Shown piece after piece: positions 45,464 to 58,129 of a DNA stretch of 64,000 nt; positions within the stretch are counted from its first letter, which is position 1, and each line of letters begins with the position of its first letter. Where the stretch lies: the NCBI RefSeq assembly GCF_040802235.1, contig NC_133158.1:41358001-41422000 (forward strand), written 5' to 3'. The notes below the pieces were generated by a model, which was not told the origin of the DNA, made no database searches, and worked only from the letters and a program-made list of their open reading frames with translations. The stretch comes from Manis javanica. Its lineage: Eukaryota > Chordata > Mammalia > Pholidota > Manidae. Made by a program: the position numbers and the translations under genes.

Positions 45464-45620
45464 TGTAGTTTAAAGTTTATTGAGGTATAATTTATGGACC
45501 ATAAAATCCACCAGTCTGTAAGAGTACAATTCAGTGGTTTTTAGCTGATTGTTCCAGAGTTGTGTAATGGTCACCATAACCCAGGCTTAGAACGTTTATG
45601 TCACCCCATGAAGTGCCTGG
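45464..45620 (-). mobile_element. Old L1M 3'-end fragment
   Basis: TTTATTGAGGTATAATTTAT, ACCATAAAATCCACCAG, GTACAATTCAGTGGTTTTTA and AGAGTTGTGTAATGGTCACC on the plus strand are the antisense landmarks of L1M 3' ends. Confidence 0.75.
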
Positions 45621-46157
45621 TGCCGTTGGTCAGTGTGCTGGTTTTTAAATGACTACTAGAACCCCAGCACCCCAAGAAAGTCTGTTAAAGGTTCTGCAAA
45701 CTTGGAAGTACTTTTTGCCTAGTAATGAAGAGTTAAACTGCCAGAGAGCCATTCACTGTCCTTCTGTCTTTTATATGTTGAGGTTTCAGTTAAGATTATA
45801 TTTGAAAAACAGTTCTGCCAAAGGTTTAAAATTTCTGGTTTCATGCCGAGAACAGAGAATATATTTTTTCTAGTTTATTTCTTGCATATATTACACAATA
45901 TTTCCATCATTGTATAAATTTGAGCTGTTTCCCATAAATATATATATTTATTTATTTATTTTATTCTTCCTATCAGTCCTTAGGGTAATTTTCTATGTGT
46001 CCTAAACTTCATTTTGTTGATCTTTAAATGGCAACTTTTTGTGAAGCAATAGGTGTTTAAATATGGTGTCTGTAATTAAAACCAGAGTTTGTCTTCTGTA
46101 TCCTTCACTTTTAAAATGTTTTCATACTGGTGTCTGCTTTCATTTTCAAACTTTCAG

Positions 46158-46290
46158 GATAAAGCTTTGAAGTTCTTCAACATTACTGGCCAAACAATGG
46201 AGAGTTTTGTGAAGTCACTGGACGGGGATGTCAAAGAGCTTGATTCTGATGAAAATCAGTTTGTTTTTGCTTTGGCCGGAATAGTAACAA
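46158..46290 (+). CDS. HSF2BP: HSF2BP exon 5
   Basis: Encodes residues 148-192: DKALKFFNITGQTMESFVKS, then LDGDVKELDSDENQFVFALA and GIVT. The acceptor is CTTTCAG and the donor ACAA/GTAAGT, leaving in phase 1 so that exon 6 completes an Asn codon. It forms part of the armadillo-like region. Confidence 0.97.
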
Positions 46291-46352
46291 GTAAGTAATT
46301 GTTTTCAAACATAGTGACTGTTGGAGATGTGTTCTAGAGCAGTGGTTACAGT

Positions 46353-46392
46353 GAGGTGTGTGTGTGTGCGCACACACACACACACACACCTC
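46353..46392. repeat. GT/CA inverted dinucleotide repeat (hairpin)
   Basis: GAGG(TG)n GCGC (AC)n CTC: a left arm of TG repeats switches at GCGC to AC repeats, with matching GAGG/CCTC ends. The 40-bp tract can form a long hairpin or Z-DNA. It lies about 60 bp past the exon 5 donor, in intron 5. Confidence 0.85.
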
Positions 46393-47521
46393 TCAGGAAC
46401 TGTTTCCAAAATCATGTGGGTCTTACCCTAGAGAATCTGATTCACCTAAGTCTGGGTTAGGTACCCAGTTGTGTATGTGAACATCACCTCACGTTATCCT
46501 GATATGGATGGGTGAGTAAGGACTGATGTTAGGAAACAGGATGAATTTGCATGTTCTACTCTCTTCTGTAGGTTAGTCGACTCAAAACAAAACTGTACAT
46601 TCAGCTACTTGTTATTTAGAATAACCCTCATTTTACTGATGTGTAGGTAAGGTGAAAGCTTTTTAGCTAAGTTCTTGCTGCTGTTTTGGTACAATAAATA
46701 AAGAATCCCACAAACCTAAATTGTCTCTTAAATAATTTTCTCCCAGAGATTGTAGTTGCGATAGAATCCTGCATTAGCGCTGCGGCTGGGGATAAAGCTG
46801 AGTGACGCGGTCGTCAGTGAGGCCCCAGTACAGTAGGAGGCCTGTGTGTGGGCGCGTCTGAGGCTCTGTGCTCTGAGTCAGGAAATAGTTGAACGTTCTG
46901 CTGGGGCAGTTGTGTTTTCTGCTGCTCTTTCTTCTCTGCTGTGTCTTGTGCTAATCTTAGGGTAATTCTTTGCTGTCAGAGACAGAGTTTATTTTCCTCA
47001 TAGCATCATCCTTCATCTACTGAATCTGAATGTGGTAGATCCTGTGTAGACAACTTCATAGTCCCTCAAAAACCGGTGACTCTTCTGGGGTAGGTGCTGC
47101 ACTTGGGTGGTCTCTAGGCGGTCCTGATTCAGCACAGCGCCATCTGCTACTGGATGCCCTATGTGCTTTTATCAGCGTCTCTGGTTGGAGGAGGCTTGTG
47201 TTGCCCTACCTTTAAAAATTGTTCTGGAGTGTTTTTTTTAATTTGATGATTAGATTTTTTGCTATTTGCCTGTGACCCAAAAAGTCTGACATGTAATTTA
47301 TTTGTTGAGTCGCGAATCTGAGCTGAATGTCTGGGAGTTGAGTAGCAGGGAGGCGGCTGTCCAGCTGGTAAAGCCAGACTGTTGTCCGGGGTACAAGCTC
47401 ACCTTGTCTTCATTTTTCCCTGCTTGGAGTGGCTCACGTAGGAACTCTCATGCAGAGGCAGACGTGAGCATGTATATTTTTCACTTACACGTCAGTGAAT
47501 CTCACCGAGAAGGTTCCATGC
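46393..47521. other. HSF2BP intron 5, left part
   Basis: No gene or nameable repeat seen before the LINE-1 module insertion. Confidence 0.4.
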
Positions 47522-47538
47522 TGTGGTGCTGTGTTTTT

Positions 47539-48353
47539 TTTGTTTTTTGTTTTTTTTGAGAAGGCATCTCTCATATTTATTGATCAAATGGTTGTTAAGA
47601 ACAATAAAATTCTGTATAGGGGGGTCAATGCTCAATGCACAATCATTAATCCATCTCAAGCCTAATTCTCGTCAGTCTCCAATCTTCTGAAGCATAACGA
47701 ACAAGTTCTTACATGATGAACGAATTCTTACATAGTGAATAAGTTCTTACATGGTGAACAGTACAAGGGCATTCATCACAGAAACTTTCGGTTTTGATCA
47801 CGCATTATGAACTATAAACAATCAGGTCAAATATGAATATTCGTTTGATTTTTATACTTGATTTATATGTGGATCCCACATTTCTCCCTTTATTATTATT
47901 ATTATTTTTATTTCTAATAAAATGCTGAAGTGGTAGGTAGATGCAAGATAAAGGTAGAAAACATAGTTTAGTGTTGTAAGAGAGCAATTGTAGATGATCA
48001 TGTGTGTGCCTGTAGACTATGTGCTAATCCGAGCTCGACAAGGGCAATAAAACATCCACGGATGCAGAAGCTTTCTCTCAAAACAGGGGGGGTGAGGTTC
48101 TAAGCTTCACCACTGTTGTTCCCCGATTTCTCACCTGATGGCCCCCCTGCAACTGTGCCTGTCTTAGGTTGTTCCTCCTTTGAGGAATCTTACCCGTCTC
48201 TGGCTAACCAGTCCTCTTCCGGGGCCATACAGGGAAATGTAAAGTTGGTAAGTGAGAGAGAAGCCATATTGTTTGCAAAGGTTAGCTTTTTACTTCTTTG
48301 CAGATTTATGCCCTGTGGCTTCTATGCCCAGCACTTGTCTCGAGGTATCTCTA
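47539..48353 (-). mobile_element. 5'-truncated young LINE-1: terminal part of the chimeric module
   Basis: TGTGGTGCTGTGTTTTT at 47522-47538 recurs at 48354-48370, a 17-bp target-site duplication. The insert starts GAGAAGGCATCTCTC after a T-rich tail and ends at the equivalent of about 35056 in the full-length copy. It therefore holds only the LTR-like end and the spacer before it, not the env-like frame. It is more diverged from the other two copies than they are from each other. Confidence 0.92.
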
Positions 48354-48370
48354 TGTGGTGCTGTGTTTTT

Positions 48371-51300
48371 AATGTGCTACTTCGCTGAGGTCTTGCAGGC
48401 CTCTGCGTCTCCATTGTGAAGACCACTGTGGGCAGTGGGCAGTGCTGCAGAGACCTTGGTTTAGCTGCCAGATAGATCCTGTGCCTTCCACAATGAGGGT
48501 TTTTTTGATTTAAAAGAATTTAGAACTCACCCATTACAGATGTTTTTCTCATTGTTTTGCAGTTCTGAAAGTTTTAACATATGCACATAGTCATATGACC
48601 ACCACAGTTAGGACATGAAACCATTCCATTACCTCTCCCCACACCGCCCCCATCCCTTCCTTCTGTAGCCAGCCCCTCGGCCCCTCCTTAGGCCCTGGCA
48701 GCTGCTGACCAGACACTTTGTTAAAACTGGTAGCTGACTCTTCCTTGCTGGCTTGTATGGCATCTGGCATCTGCTCCAGGTACGTAAATACTTGCCTCAC
48801 ATCTCTCCTTGGGGCACCTGCCCCTTCTGGTTTTTCTTATTAGATTGAACCCCGGGCCTCAACTCTCTGACGTGTTCAAGGCAAGTTGTGATTTTCCAGG
48901 TTTCTTTCCCTGCCCTGCTTAAAGAATGGAGGTGTAACTCTTTCCGGTTTATTGTATCCTAAGCAAAATCTGAAAGCCACAGGTTTGTTTAAGCATTAAA
49001 TTGTTGTATTTCTTACTCATCCACCATTCTTAATAATAGGGTAGTATTGTGGCAAGGGGCTGGCCTTTTTAGGCCCAGCTCACCCGCTTCGCAGGGTGTG
49101 AATTCTCTAGACTTCATTTTCTTCATCCTCAGAGTAGAATAGTAACACCTCTCTGTATGCCTGACACAGTGTGGTGGGCATTCTGCTGAACTCAGGCTGG
49201 TGAGAGCACATTATAACCACGGTGCTGTATGACATAGAGGACGTGATTGTCTGCAGTAACTTTTATAAGAGGATTAATATAGAACTTAATGGAAGATGGC
49301 AAACTGTTATCACAGTCCCATGAAGATTAATTCACTTTGCTTGCAAGTAGAAAACTTGTTCTTCTAACTACTGTTTCTTTTTGATTATTTGAAGGCATAA
49401 TTGTACTCCTTCCCTCTTAATCCTGGGTTTATTCATTCCAACAATATTAGATGATGATTACAGAATAGAAATTTCTTTTTGATTATTGCCAGTTTATGGG
49501 CAGGACTGGGTCCAGTTATCCTTTCATGGACGTAAGAGGCCTGCAGAGTTGACAGCAGAGTATCCTGTGTCAGGGGCTGTGCCTGCTCCTGGCCCTGGCA
49601 TCCTCCACATCCTCTTCCCCTCCTCCACACTGGCATTGACACAGGGAAGAGGACAGATGTGAGCTGACCACCCGTGTCCAGCTCTGCTTGCACCACTCCC
49701 AGCCTGTGTTCATCTTCCAAGAGGAGAGTCTTAGCCCCAGGTGAGGATGCAGTTCTGGACCCTGACCTGGGGGTTTCTGGGATCCCCTAGTCCAAGTCTG
49801 CAGTGAAGAGGCTGCGGATGGGTGTTAGGACAGTTTCCGCCTTTTGGCTATTTCGGGCAATGCTGCTGGGAGCGTCCATGCCAAGTTGCATATGAACGTA
49901 TCTTTGGTTCTTGTGGGCATATACCAGGAGTGAAGTTGCAGGGTCCTGTGATAGTTCTGTGAGTTCTGTGTTTCACTTTTGGAGACTCTGCCAGACAATT
50001 TTTCACCATGGCTGCACTGTCTTACATCCTGGTCGCTACTCCTGCCCATGTCAGAACAGTCTGTGGTTTTCTGTGTGAGGGATCTTTGATATTGGAGGTG
50101 CTGGGTTCGTCGAGCTCTGGGGGAGATCATCAGGAGCCGTCGTGGCCTCTCAAAGGTGAGGCTGGCTTGTAGAGAGCTGATTTTCAGTTTGAGCACCAAT
50201 AGCTATGATTTCATCCTGTCTCTCTGAATCATCTGTTGAGTCAGCTGCCAGGACAACAGCCAAACAGAACTTCAAACTCAGGTAACAAGTACACGACAAG
50301 TGTAGCTTGAGGCGTCCTGAAGAGGAGGACACACTGGGACTGCACCCAGGGTGACTTCAGGACCAGCCTGGTGGTGCCCGTGTTTGCTCTGGGGACAAGA
50401 CCCCTCAACAGGCAGCGCTAAGTGAGGCTTTGGAGTAGGGACATCCTCCCCAAGCTCTGCCCTAGTGGATGCTTCTAGACTGCAGTTTCTGTGTTCCATG
50501 TGTGTGGCTCTGACATGTTTGGTTCAGTCCAATCGTATAGATATCTTGCTAATTCAGAAAAATTGGTGTCTATTACCTGCAGTATCCAGTTCATCATGGA
50601 AATTCTCAGTCTCTCAGTGGCTGTTCTTGGTTAATTTTGGCTACTTTGTAACCTTTCCTTCCATAATGCCCTTCCTTCAGTTGACAGAGGTGGCCTACAT
50701 AATGACCTGTTGTTTTGTGGAATTGGAGTGTTTCCTGAGAAGTTCATGTCCCTTTTTAAAAGCTGGTCCAGTGAGGAGATGAAATGGCCAACCTTAGAGC
50801 TTTCCAGATCATGGTGCCTATGAGGAGGCTCTACTTCCTGGGTCAGAGGATTCCTCCACAGGGGGCTCCCTGTACCCTTAAAGTCTGGGATAAAGACTTG
50901 AGAGAAGTAGGATGGAATTCGATTGAATCCCTGGGGACATCACTTTCTGGAAGAACTGTTGATTTTTAGGTAAAGGCAAGTAAATTGACTAACTTTGTAG
51001 GATTGGAAACTAAAGAAACCTGAGCATTGATCTGTTCCTATAAAGCATTTAGCTTTAGGTGGGCCAAAGAGAGGATGGCATTCAGGCTAGGCTCTGTAGC
51101 AAAGTGGGGTGTAATTATTCTGTTACTTGTTCACAAATCTGTATCCTTGACAGGTTTTTTTAAAACAGGTAACATAGTGTGATGGCAGGGACAGGTACAT
51201 GGAATTCCTGGTTCTTTTTCTTTCAGGTGGATCACAGTTGGCCTGCATCTTTCTATGGCTCAGCTCTAGAGAATATTTAGGAAGTGAGGTGAAGGTGTAG

Positions 51301-52889
51301 GGTAATCAGCTGGCCTCTTCTGGCTTTTACTCCAATTATTTGATTCTGTCCATAGAATCTTTTTCCCATAGGGATTTTGGGACCATAGTTAATTCTTTGA
51401 TTATTTCTTGAATGACTCATAGTGTGGGCAAATTAACCTTCAGATTGGCTGTCATTTTTGTATAGAGGAATTTTCTGGGACTTTTGAAAAATCATCCTTC
51501 TACAGAAGGATGTCGCTGTCATCAGTCTCGGTTGCAGAGTAATTCTCTATTCACTAAATGTTGCAGGGCTCATGGAGAGAAGGAAGGAGGGTCTTTCTGG
51601 TAATGGTCCCGGAGTCAGTTACAGGTTTGGAGAAATGAAGGTTTCTGGGAGTCTTCCTTCCCTCAGAGTGCAGCAGGGGGTGAGAGGAGGCACTGGGGGC
51701 CAGCTGGAACCGTGGAGCTGTGCTCGGGGATGATCTGTGGGAGATGGGCCTTTCGCTTGGAGCTGCTTTCTTCCTGGTGAATCAACAGGTGGTAGCGTTT
51801 GCCTGGAAGTAAACCCATGCCATCAGATGCCTTGCCATTGATTTTTCTGTGACTGGACTTCCTAACAGTGGCCATTCTCACTCCTCAGTGGAGACTCACC
51901 TAGCTTGGTGGGGCAGGTGTTACAGGGGAAGGCATGCACAGATGAGAAGAGATGTGGGAACCCCTCCTAGTGTCAGGCAAACAGCAGCCAACAGAGGACA
52001 GTAGGCTCATCTCTCTCAGTGGCCCTCAAGTTACAGAATGCTTCTCTCTAACACGACCTCCTTGCATAGAAACCCAAGTCAGACACATAGGAGAGAAACC
52101 GAATTCTAGGAGCCAGTTCCCAAGGGGACTGGACAGCCCCTCCAGCCCTGGGGAGGCTTCTGTAAATAGTCTTAAGAGGCAGACGGAGGTCTGCCCTTGG
52201 CCCTCACTCCCACTCCTGACACGGATAATTGACTTGGTAAGAAACCATCACAAGGAAGGCAAAGAAACAAAAACCAAACAATAAAACAGGGTCGCAGTAT
52301 TAACATCAGAGGAAACTTGCTTACGTTTCTTTCAGAAAATACGGAACACTGTTAAGTGCTGCAGGTAAGAAGTTTATAGGAAACAGGTCCAGGATGAGCA
52401 GTGGAGACTAAGTAATCCATTAAACATGAAAATTATATCCCTATTATTATTAATTTACTTTTTAATAGCTTTGCTGAGATGTAATAATATACCTGGCAAT
52501 TTTCAAATTTAAAGTATATAATTTTGTTGCTCTAGTATATTCCTGTAGTTGTACATCCCACATACACACCGAATCTATATCTATACACGGCCAAGAAGCT
52601 AGGACTGAGTGAGCAGCTTCTGCACAATGAGGGGGAGAAAGACCATATAGAAAACGACCATGGAGATGTGGCAGCTGCAAGAATAGGGAGGGATGCCCCT
52701 GAGGGACTCAGGCAGATTCTCTTGCTCCCGGGCATGGAAAAAATAGCTGTAGTTTAAAGGGCAACCGGACTCCCAAGTGAAGGAAGCTGATTTTCAGAAC
52801 TAAAGCATCAGCTCTAGATGTAACCGAGGCAGCCTCCTAGCCCCTGCCCACTGGGGGTCCAGCAGTCCCACCAGTCACCAGTGGAGAAG
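48371..52889. other. HSF2BP intron 5, middle, with old LINE-1 scraps
   Basis: Antisense L1M-like words occur at about 48488-48640 (AACATATGCACATAGTCATA), 49860-50050 (GGGCATATACCAGGAGTGAA) and 52455-52560 (GAGATGTAATAATATACCTG). A MIR-like tail may lie at 49060-49190 (ACTTCATTTTCTTCATCCTC). The rest is featureless. Confidence 0.45.
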
Positions 52890-53440
52890 AAAAATGCACA
52901 CCTGTGTTTATTACAGCATTAGTTACAGTAGCCAAGATACGGAAGCAATCTTAAGTGTCTGTTGATAAATGGATGGGTAAGGAAGATATATGTATACACA
53001 GTGAAATATTACTCAGCCATAAAAAAGAATGGAATCTTGCCATTTGCAACAACATGGATGAACCTAGAGGGTATTATGCTAAGATAAATAAGTCAGAGAA
53101 AGACAAATACCATATGATTTCACTTATAACTGAAGTCTAAAAAACATTGTCAAATCAGAAACAGAGTTAAACAGAAAAGGCTAGTGGTTGCAATGGGAGG
53201 ATGGGGAGATGGGCAAAATAGGTGAAGGGGATAAAAGAGGTATAAACTTCCGATTATAAAATGAATAATCACAGGGCACAGCATAGGAAATGCAGTCAAT
53301 AATATTGTACTAACTATATGGTGACCCGTATAACTACACCTATTGTGAGCATTTTGTAACATATACAATTGTTGAACCACTATGTTGTACACTTGAAACT
53401 GATACAATGCTGTATATCAAGTATACTTCAATAAAAAATA
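52890..53440 (+). mobile_element. 5'-truncated L1M 3' end, sense to HSF2BP
   Basis: TGGATGGGTAAGGAAGATAT, AAATATTACTCAGCCATAAA, AACATGGATGAACCTAGAGG and TTCAATAAAAAATAAG are plus-strand landmarks of ORF2's end and the 3' UTR of an older LINE-1. It is the only clear LINE-1 in the sense orientation in the gene. Confidence 0.85.
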
Positions 53441-55599
53441 AGTCAAAGAAAAACCTTGAAAAAGTAAGTACATTTTAACAGAAAATTAAGCCAGCAGTCT
53501 CTCATGGTCCTAGAGTTGACTCATAAGCATGCCAGACACATTGATGCAGACGAGAGCTATTTGTGTAGGAATTCCTTCACATCTGCTTCACGTCAGGGTC
53601 TGCTCTTCAGTTGCTGATCCCAGTGAGGTGCAGGGTTGGCATCTGCTGTTAGACACTGGATGCCTGGTGCAGGACCTCCCCCACCAGTCAAGTGGCTGTG
53701 TTTGTTGAGTGGCTGTGTCTGCTGTGACTCACTGTATTTTTTGCTCTGTGAATTTTTTCTTCAGTGATGTCTGAGTGATGTTTCTGTGTAACAGACCAAA
53801 ACTTCAGGGAGTGAACAGCTGGTGGCTTGAGGCATCTTTCTCTCTCCTCATGTAGTCTTAGAGTTTCTCCACCTTGTGCTCCTTCTATGGTCTGCATCTC
53901 TGGTGGCCTCAGGATAGGGAGATTTTTCTTTCCTAGCGACTCAGTGCTCCTAAAGCAAGTGATGAGAGACCAAGGATCCTTCCTATGTCACCTTGAGAGC
54001 CACACAGTGCAGTTCTGCTGCATTCTGCTGGTGACATATGAGTCATGGGGCAAGGGTAACCCAAGGGTCTGCATACCAGAGGCATGGTTGGGTAGAGAGT
54101 CATCCCTGGAAACTGGCTACCAAAGTGCACAGCCACAATGTGTGCCTAAGTGCCAGGTGCCCATGTGGAATCTGCTGTGGTCACATGAAGAATGCTCTCC
54201 CCTGAAAAACCATCTGAAAATGATGCTACAAGTATATGATGCAAATACTTAAATCTTCATTCACCCCCAGATACTTCTTTGGTAAAACTAGAAAATGCAG
54301 TCATCAGGTAGGTTCACATTCAATGGACAAAGAAGGTTGGTTTGTGTCACTGAATGGTCCTGTCCTCAGTCAAGTTACAGGTACCATGAAATTGTATACA
54401 GGTAACACAGTACCAGTACATGAGGCACACATGGCTGGGAAGACAAGCAGAAATGGGAAAAAACCTGTTCGTTAGAAGACTTTAATATACCTCTGTTGAT
54501 CCTTCTTAGTTCAGATCAACAAAAGTAAATAGGAATGTCCAAGACCTGATTCCATAAAGTTGATCTGCTAGCATAGATGAAATATTATACTCTGCCATCA
54601 GATCACAGTTAATCAAAGGCAGAGCAAGTAACGATAAAATCCATCCTCTGTTCTTGATGATTATTAGCAAACAAAAAGTAGAAGAGAACCTCCTTAAACT
54701 AGTAAAGATTATTGACCAGAATCATCCTTCAGACATCACCCTCACTGAATTACTAGAAGCATTTCTGTTAAGTCCGGAGGATGACTGGGCTGCTGCTGCC
54801 AGCTTCTCTTCCACCTTGACGTGCTCACTTGAGGGAGGAGCTTTAGTCACTTTGAGTCATGGTTTTACTGTTAGACCTGGCTAAAGAAAGATCCTGCCAG
54901 CATGTACATAAACAGACTTGCGTCGCTGGTGCGCCCCTGCAGGCATTTGGAAATGCTGACACAGGCAGTGTTTCCTGCCACATGTCCAGGGAGAGCTGGG
55001 GTAACTCCTTGGTCTGGTCTCCAGGGTGCCTCTGGAGGGCCCCAGCATGAAGAAGCATGATACTTGCTGACCCCCAGTAAGATGTAAAATTTAGAAAAAG
55101 TGTTTTTCAGAATCAGTTTCCATGCTTTCTTTTGACCTCATGATTTCAGTTTGGTATTATGGTTCAAAGTTATTAGGATTTCACTCATGGGGATTGAAAG
55201 TAGATTTTCATGTCCTTAGTCCCAGATGACGTTATCAGACTGCACCTTCTGTTTGGATCCTGACTGCCCACAGCTGTTTGGTCCAGTACCCAGAGCTGGG
55301 TGTCCACTTGCTGAGCTGCGGTCCGGCTGCAGGTGTCTTTGGATCGGAGTGCTCTGTTCTGCTAATGAGGCATCTGCTAATCACACAGGACATTACTCTC
55401 TGTCTTACTGTTGTGGCTGCCAGTTGCTCTTTCTGGGCTGTTGCCCTGTGGATAACACCATTTTTTAGTGCCTTGTGGGCTATTACGTGTTTTCTTTGGG
55501 CCTGTCCAAAGGAAAGCAATGGCATGTACTCTCGTGGACAAGCTTTTCTAGATTCTGCAGCTACAGTGACTGACGCTTGGTTTTGTCTTTCTGTTGCAG
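53441..55599. other. HSF2BP intron 5, right end
   Basis: No gene or clear repeat recognised. An open frame that runs into exon 6 from the left (55278 on) is only a continuation of the exon frame into the intron. Confidence 0.4.
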
Positions 55600-55717
55600 A
55601 CGTTGCTGCCATAGCCTGTGGTCGTGAATTCCTGGTTAACTCCAGTCGGGTGCTCTTGGACACCATACTGCAGCTTCTGGGGGACCTGAAGCCAGGACAG
55701 TGTACCAAACTCAAAGT
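55600..55717 (+). CDS. HSF2BP: HSF2BP exon 6 (last exon in window)
   Basis: Encodes residues 192-230: VAAIACGREFLVNSSRVLLD, then TILQLLGDLKPGQCTKLK. The acceptor is CTGTTGCAG. The donor is ambiguous: CTCAAA/GTGTAT (exon end 55715, phase 0) or CTCAAAGT/GTATGG (exon end 55717, phase 2). Both would restore the known LKV continuation. Exons for the C-terminal hundred or so residues are not found before the right edge. Confidence 0.94.
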
Positions 55718-58129
55718 GTATGGTGGATAGTAGTAAAAAGCTCATGTTGATTTACATATAGGTTGGAATTCACTTGTTGGGCCTCTTTTTCAAGTAAACA
55801 CAGTTAACTTGGCAGTTGTTCTAAAAAACAGAAGAAACAAATTGCCTGAAGAATTAAGGGACACACTCCATACTATTTTAGAAAAATAATATAAGCAAAA
55901 GGAGTGTTCTCCTTTGAGAGACATAAGAGAGCCCCAAATGCTATCATGTGATACTTCAGGGTTATATAATTTACCTCAAAATGAACTTAAATAGTATTTG
56001 TTATGGTGGCAGCCCTCTTCCAGGTACCAAAATCTGTATTCATTTTTTATTGCGTGACAGATCACTGCAAACTGAGTGGCCAGAAACACCTGCCATACAG
56101 CCCTGGAGGAGAGCAGCCTGCGGGGGTTTCTGCCTGGGAGCTCGCGTGGCCAGAGTCAAGGTGTTGCCCAGGCTGCGCTCTCTCTCCCAGCAGCCCCGGG
56201 CATGAGTCTGCTCCCAAGCATATTTGGGTTTTCTGGCAGAATCCAGCTCCCTACATCTGTAGGACTGAGGTCCCTGTTTCCTTGGCTGTCAGGTGGGGCC
56301 ACTTTCAGCCTCTAAGGCTGATTGGACTTCTTATCACACGACTCCACCCCATCTTCAAGCCACAACAGCGCCCTATATCCTCCTTACACGTGGAACCCCT
56401 TGGGCCCCTGCTGCCAGCACAGTGTCTGCATTAATTCTCCACTGTGTCCTTGGCACTCAGTAGCTCAGTCTGTTACCTAGAGTGTTGCGGCTTTGCGTGT
56501 CCTGCCTGTCACATGTTTCTGCAGCTATGCCCACATCCAGGGCCAGGCACCAGGACCTCAGAGGGCCTCAGTTCCTTCCAGTGGTGAGGAAGGTTCTCTT
56601 CCTTGAAGTTCAAGTTGCCTGGGGGCTCCCACCACTGTATGGTCCCTGCCAGCAGATGCTTGTCCTACTCCTACTCCTATTCTTTTCCTGGTGCTCCGCG
56701 TGGGTCAGCTGGTCAACCCTCCTGGGCCTGAGGGTTTGAGTGGCAAGCTCACTGCTGGTTGGCGGTTCTGACAGTTTAGGTCTTCTCCCCAAGCTGCCTG
56801 CTGCTCTTTACTTTTCAGGGTTTCACATAGCTGCTCCGTGTAATCCGTTCAGAATTTACAGCGTTCAGTGGAAGCAAGAGGGTGGGATGTATTTACTCCA
56901 TCTTACCTAGAAGCAGACTCTACAGTCCGTTTGGTGTTTTGTACTAACACATGTATGTGCCTGAGCAATACATGTAATACAGTACAGGAGAACTTACACA
57001 GTCCCGTGTGTATTTTTGCAGGGTGCCTAAGGATCTAGTTCTTTTAAATAACTTACATTAAAAGAGCTGTACCATTTGGATTGTCTTTCCCCTGACTGAG
57101 ACATTTAAGTTATTTTCAGGTTTTATTCTATAAGTATAATGTTGCAGTGCACATCTCCGGCAAATACTTCCTTGCTAAGTGGTATGAGAGCCCCTCTGGG
57201 GGTTTTTCCAGAGTGGGATGTTGGAGAAGCAGGGCACGCACATTTACAGTTTTATGAGATGCTGCCAGATCGGTCCCAAGGCAAGCACTTCCACCTGCTC
57301 TGTCAGTGTTCTGGGGTTCCTACACCCTCATCGACACTTCATTATATATTCTTACAAAGAGTATTTGCATTGTCTATCTATATGTTTGCCTATCTGTTTA
57401 GATTTAGATTGCCAGTGAGGTTGAGACTACTCTTCACATGTTAACATTTGAGCTTTTTTCTGTGAATTACCAGTTCATGTCTATTGCCCTTTTTCTATTG
57501 GGTTGTATTTTTCTTAATGATTTGCTGCTTTTCTTTATGTATTCTGGATACTTAACTATCGTCTCTTTTGTTTCTGTGGGCTGTGCAAGGTCAGTGTTTA
57601 TGGGACCAGCTAAACCCCTGCTCTGATTTCTAAGGTGAAGCTCTATGTGAGAGCTGGGTCTCTTCTAGCCTCTCTGGTTCCGGTACATGGAGCGCTGTGC
57701 ATCTGCACACTAATGAGCTCTTGTCCTTTGCAATGGGAGATTGCCTTCAGAGACATTCGCTTCCTCTCTTGGCAGTCTCCTATCGACTACTGAGCAAAGC
57801 CCAGGTGCAGAGGATCAGCCTCGTCCCCACTTGGGATCTCTGCATGCGCCGGCCCGAGGCAGGCCTTCTCACTCTGATCTTTGGCTGTCTTTTAATTTTG
57901 CACACCTTGTTCACTTTCTTCTTCATGCTTACGTCCAACCTTGAATCTTCTGGGACTAGGCCCTTTCTTTCTCCCCACCCCAACCCCAAGGACCATTCTT
58001 GTGCTATAAGTATTTCCTTTTCTTTTTGGCTTCTCCTTGCTTTGACTGTAACTTGCTTCTTTCTTGGGGATTTTGCTTTCCTTGCCACCTGCATGATCAA
58101 AGGCTTCTCTCATCCTCCGAGGTGGGAAT
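55718..58129. other. HSF2BP intron 6, left part
   Basis: About 56000-56425 looks like an old transposon or LTR (ATTGCGTGACAGATCACTGC, GTAGGACTGAGGTCCCTGTT) that I cannot name. About 56930-57600 is a decayed antisense LINE-1 3' half. No HSF2BP exon seen. Confidence 0.4.

Noticed and set aside
55278-55730. 150-codon frame as a single exon or gene
   Set aside because: Only 55600-55717 is conserved HSF2BP; a good acceptor at 55597-55599 marks the true exon start.
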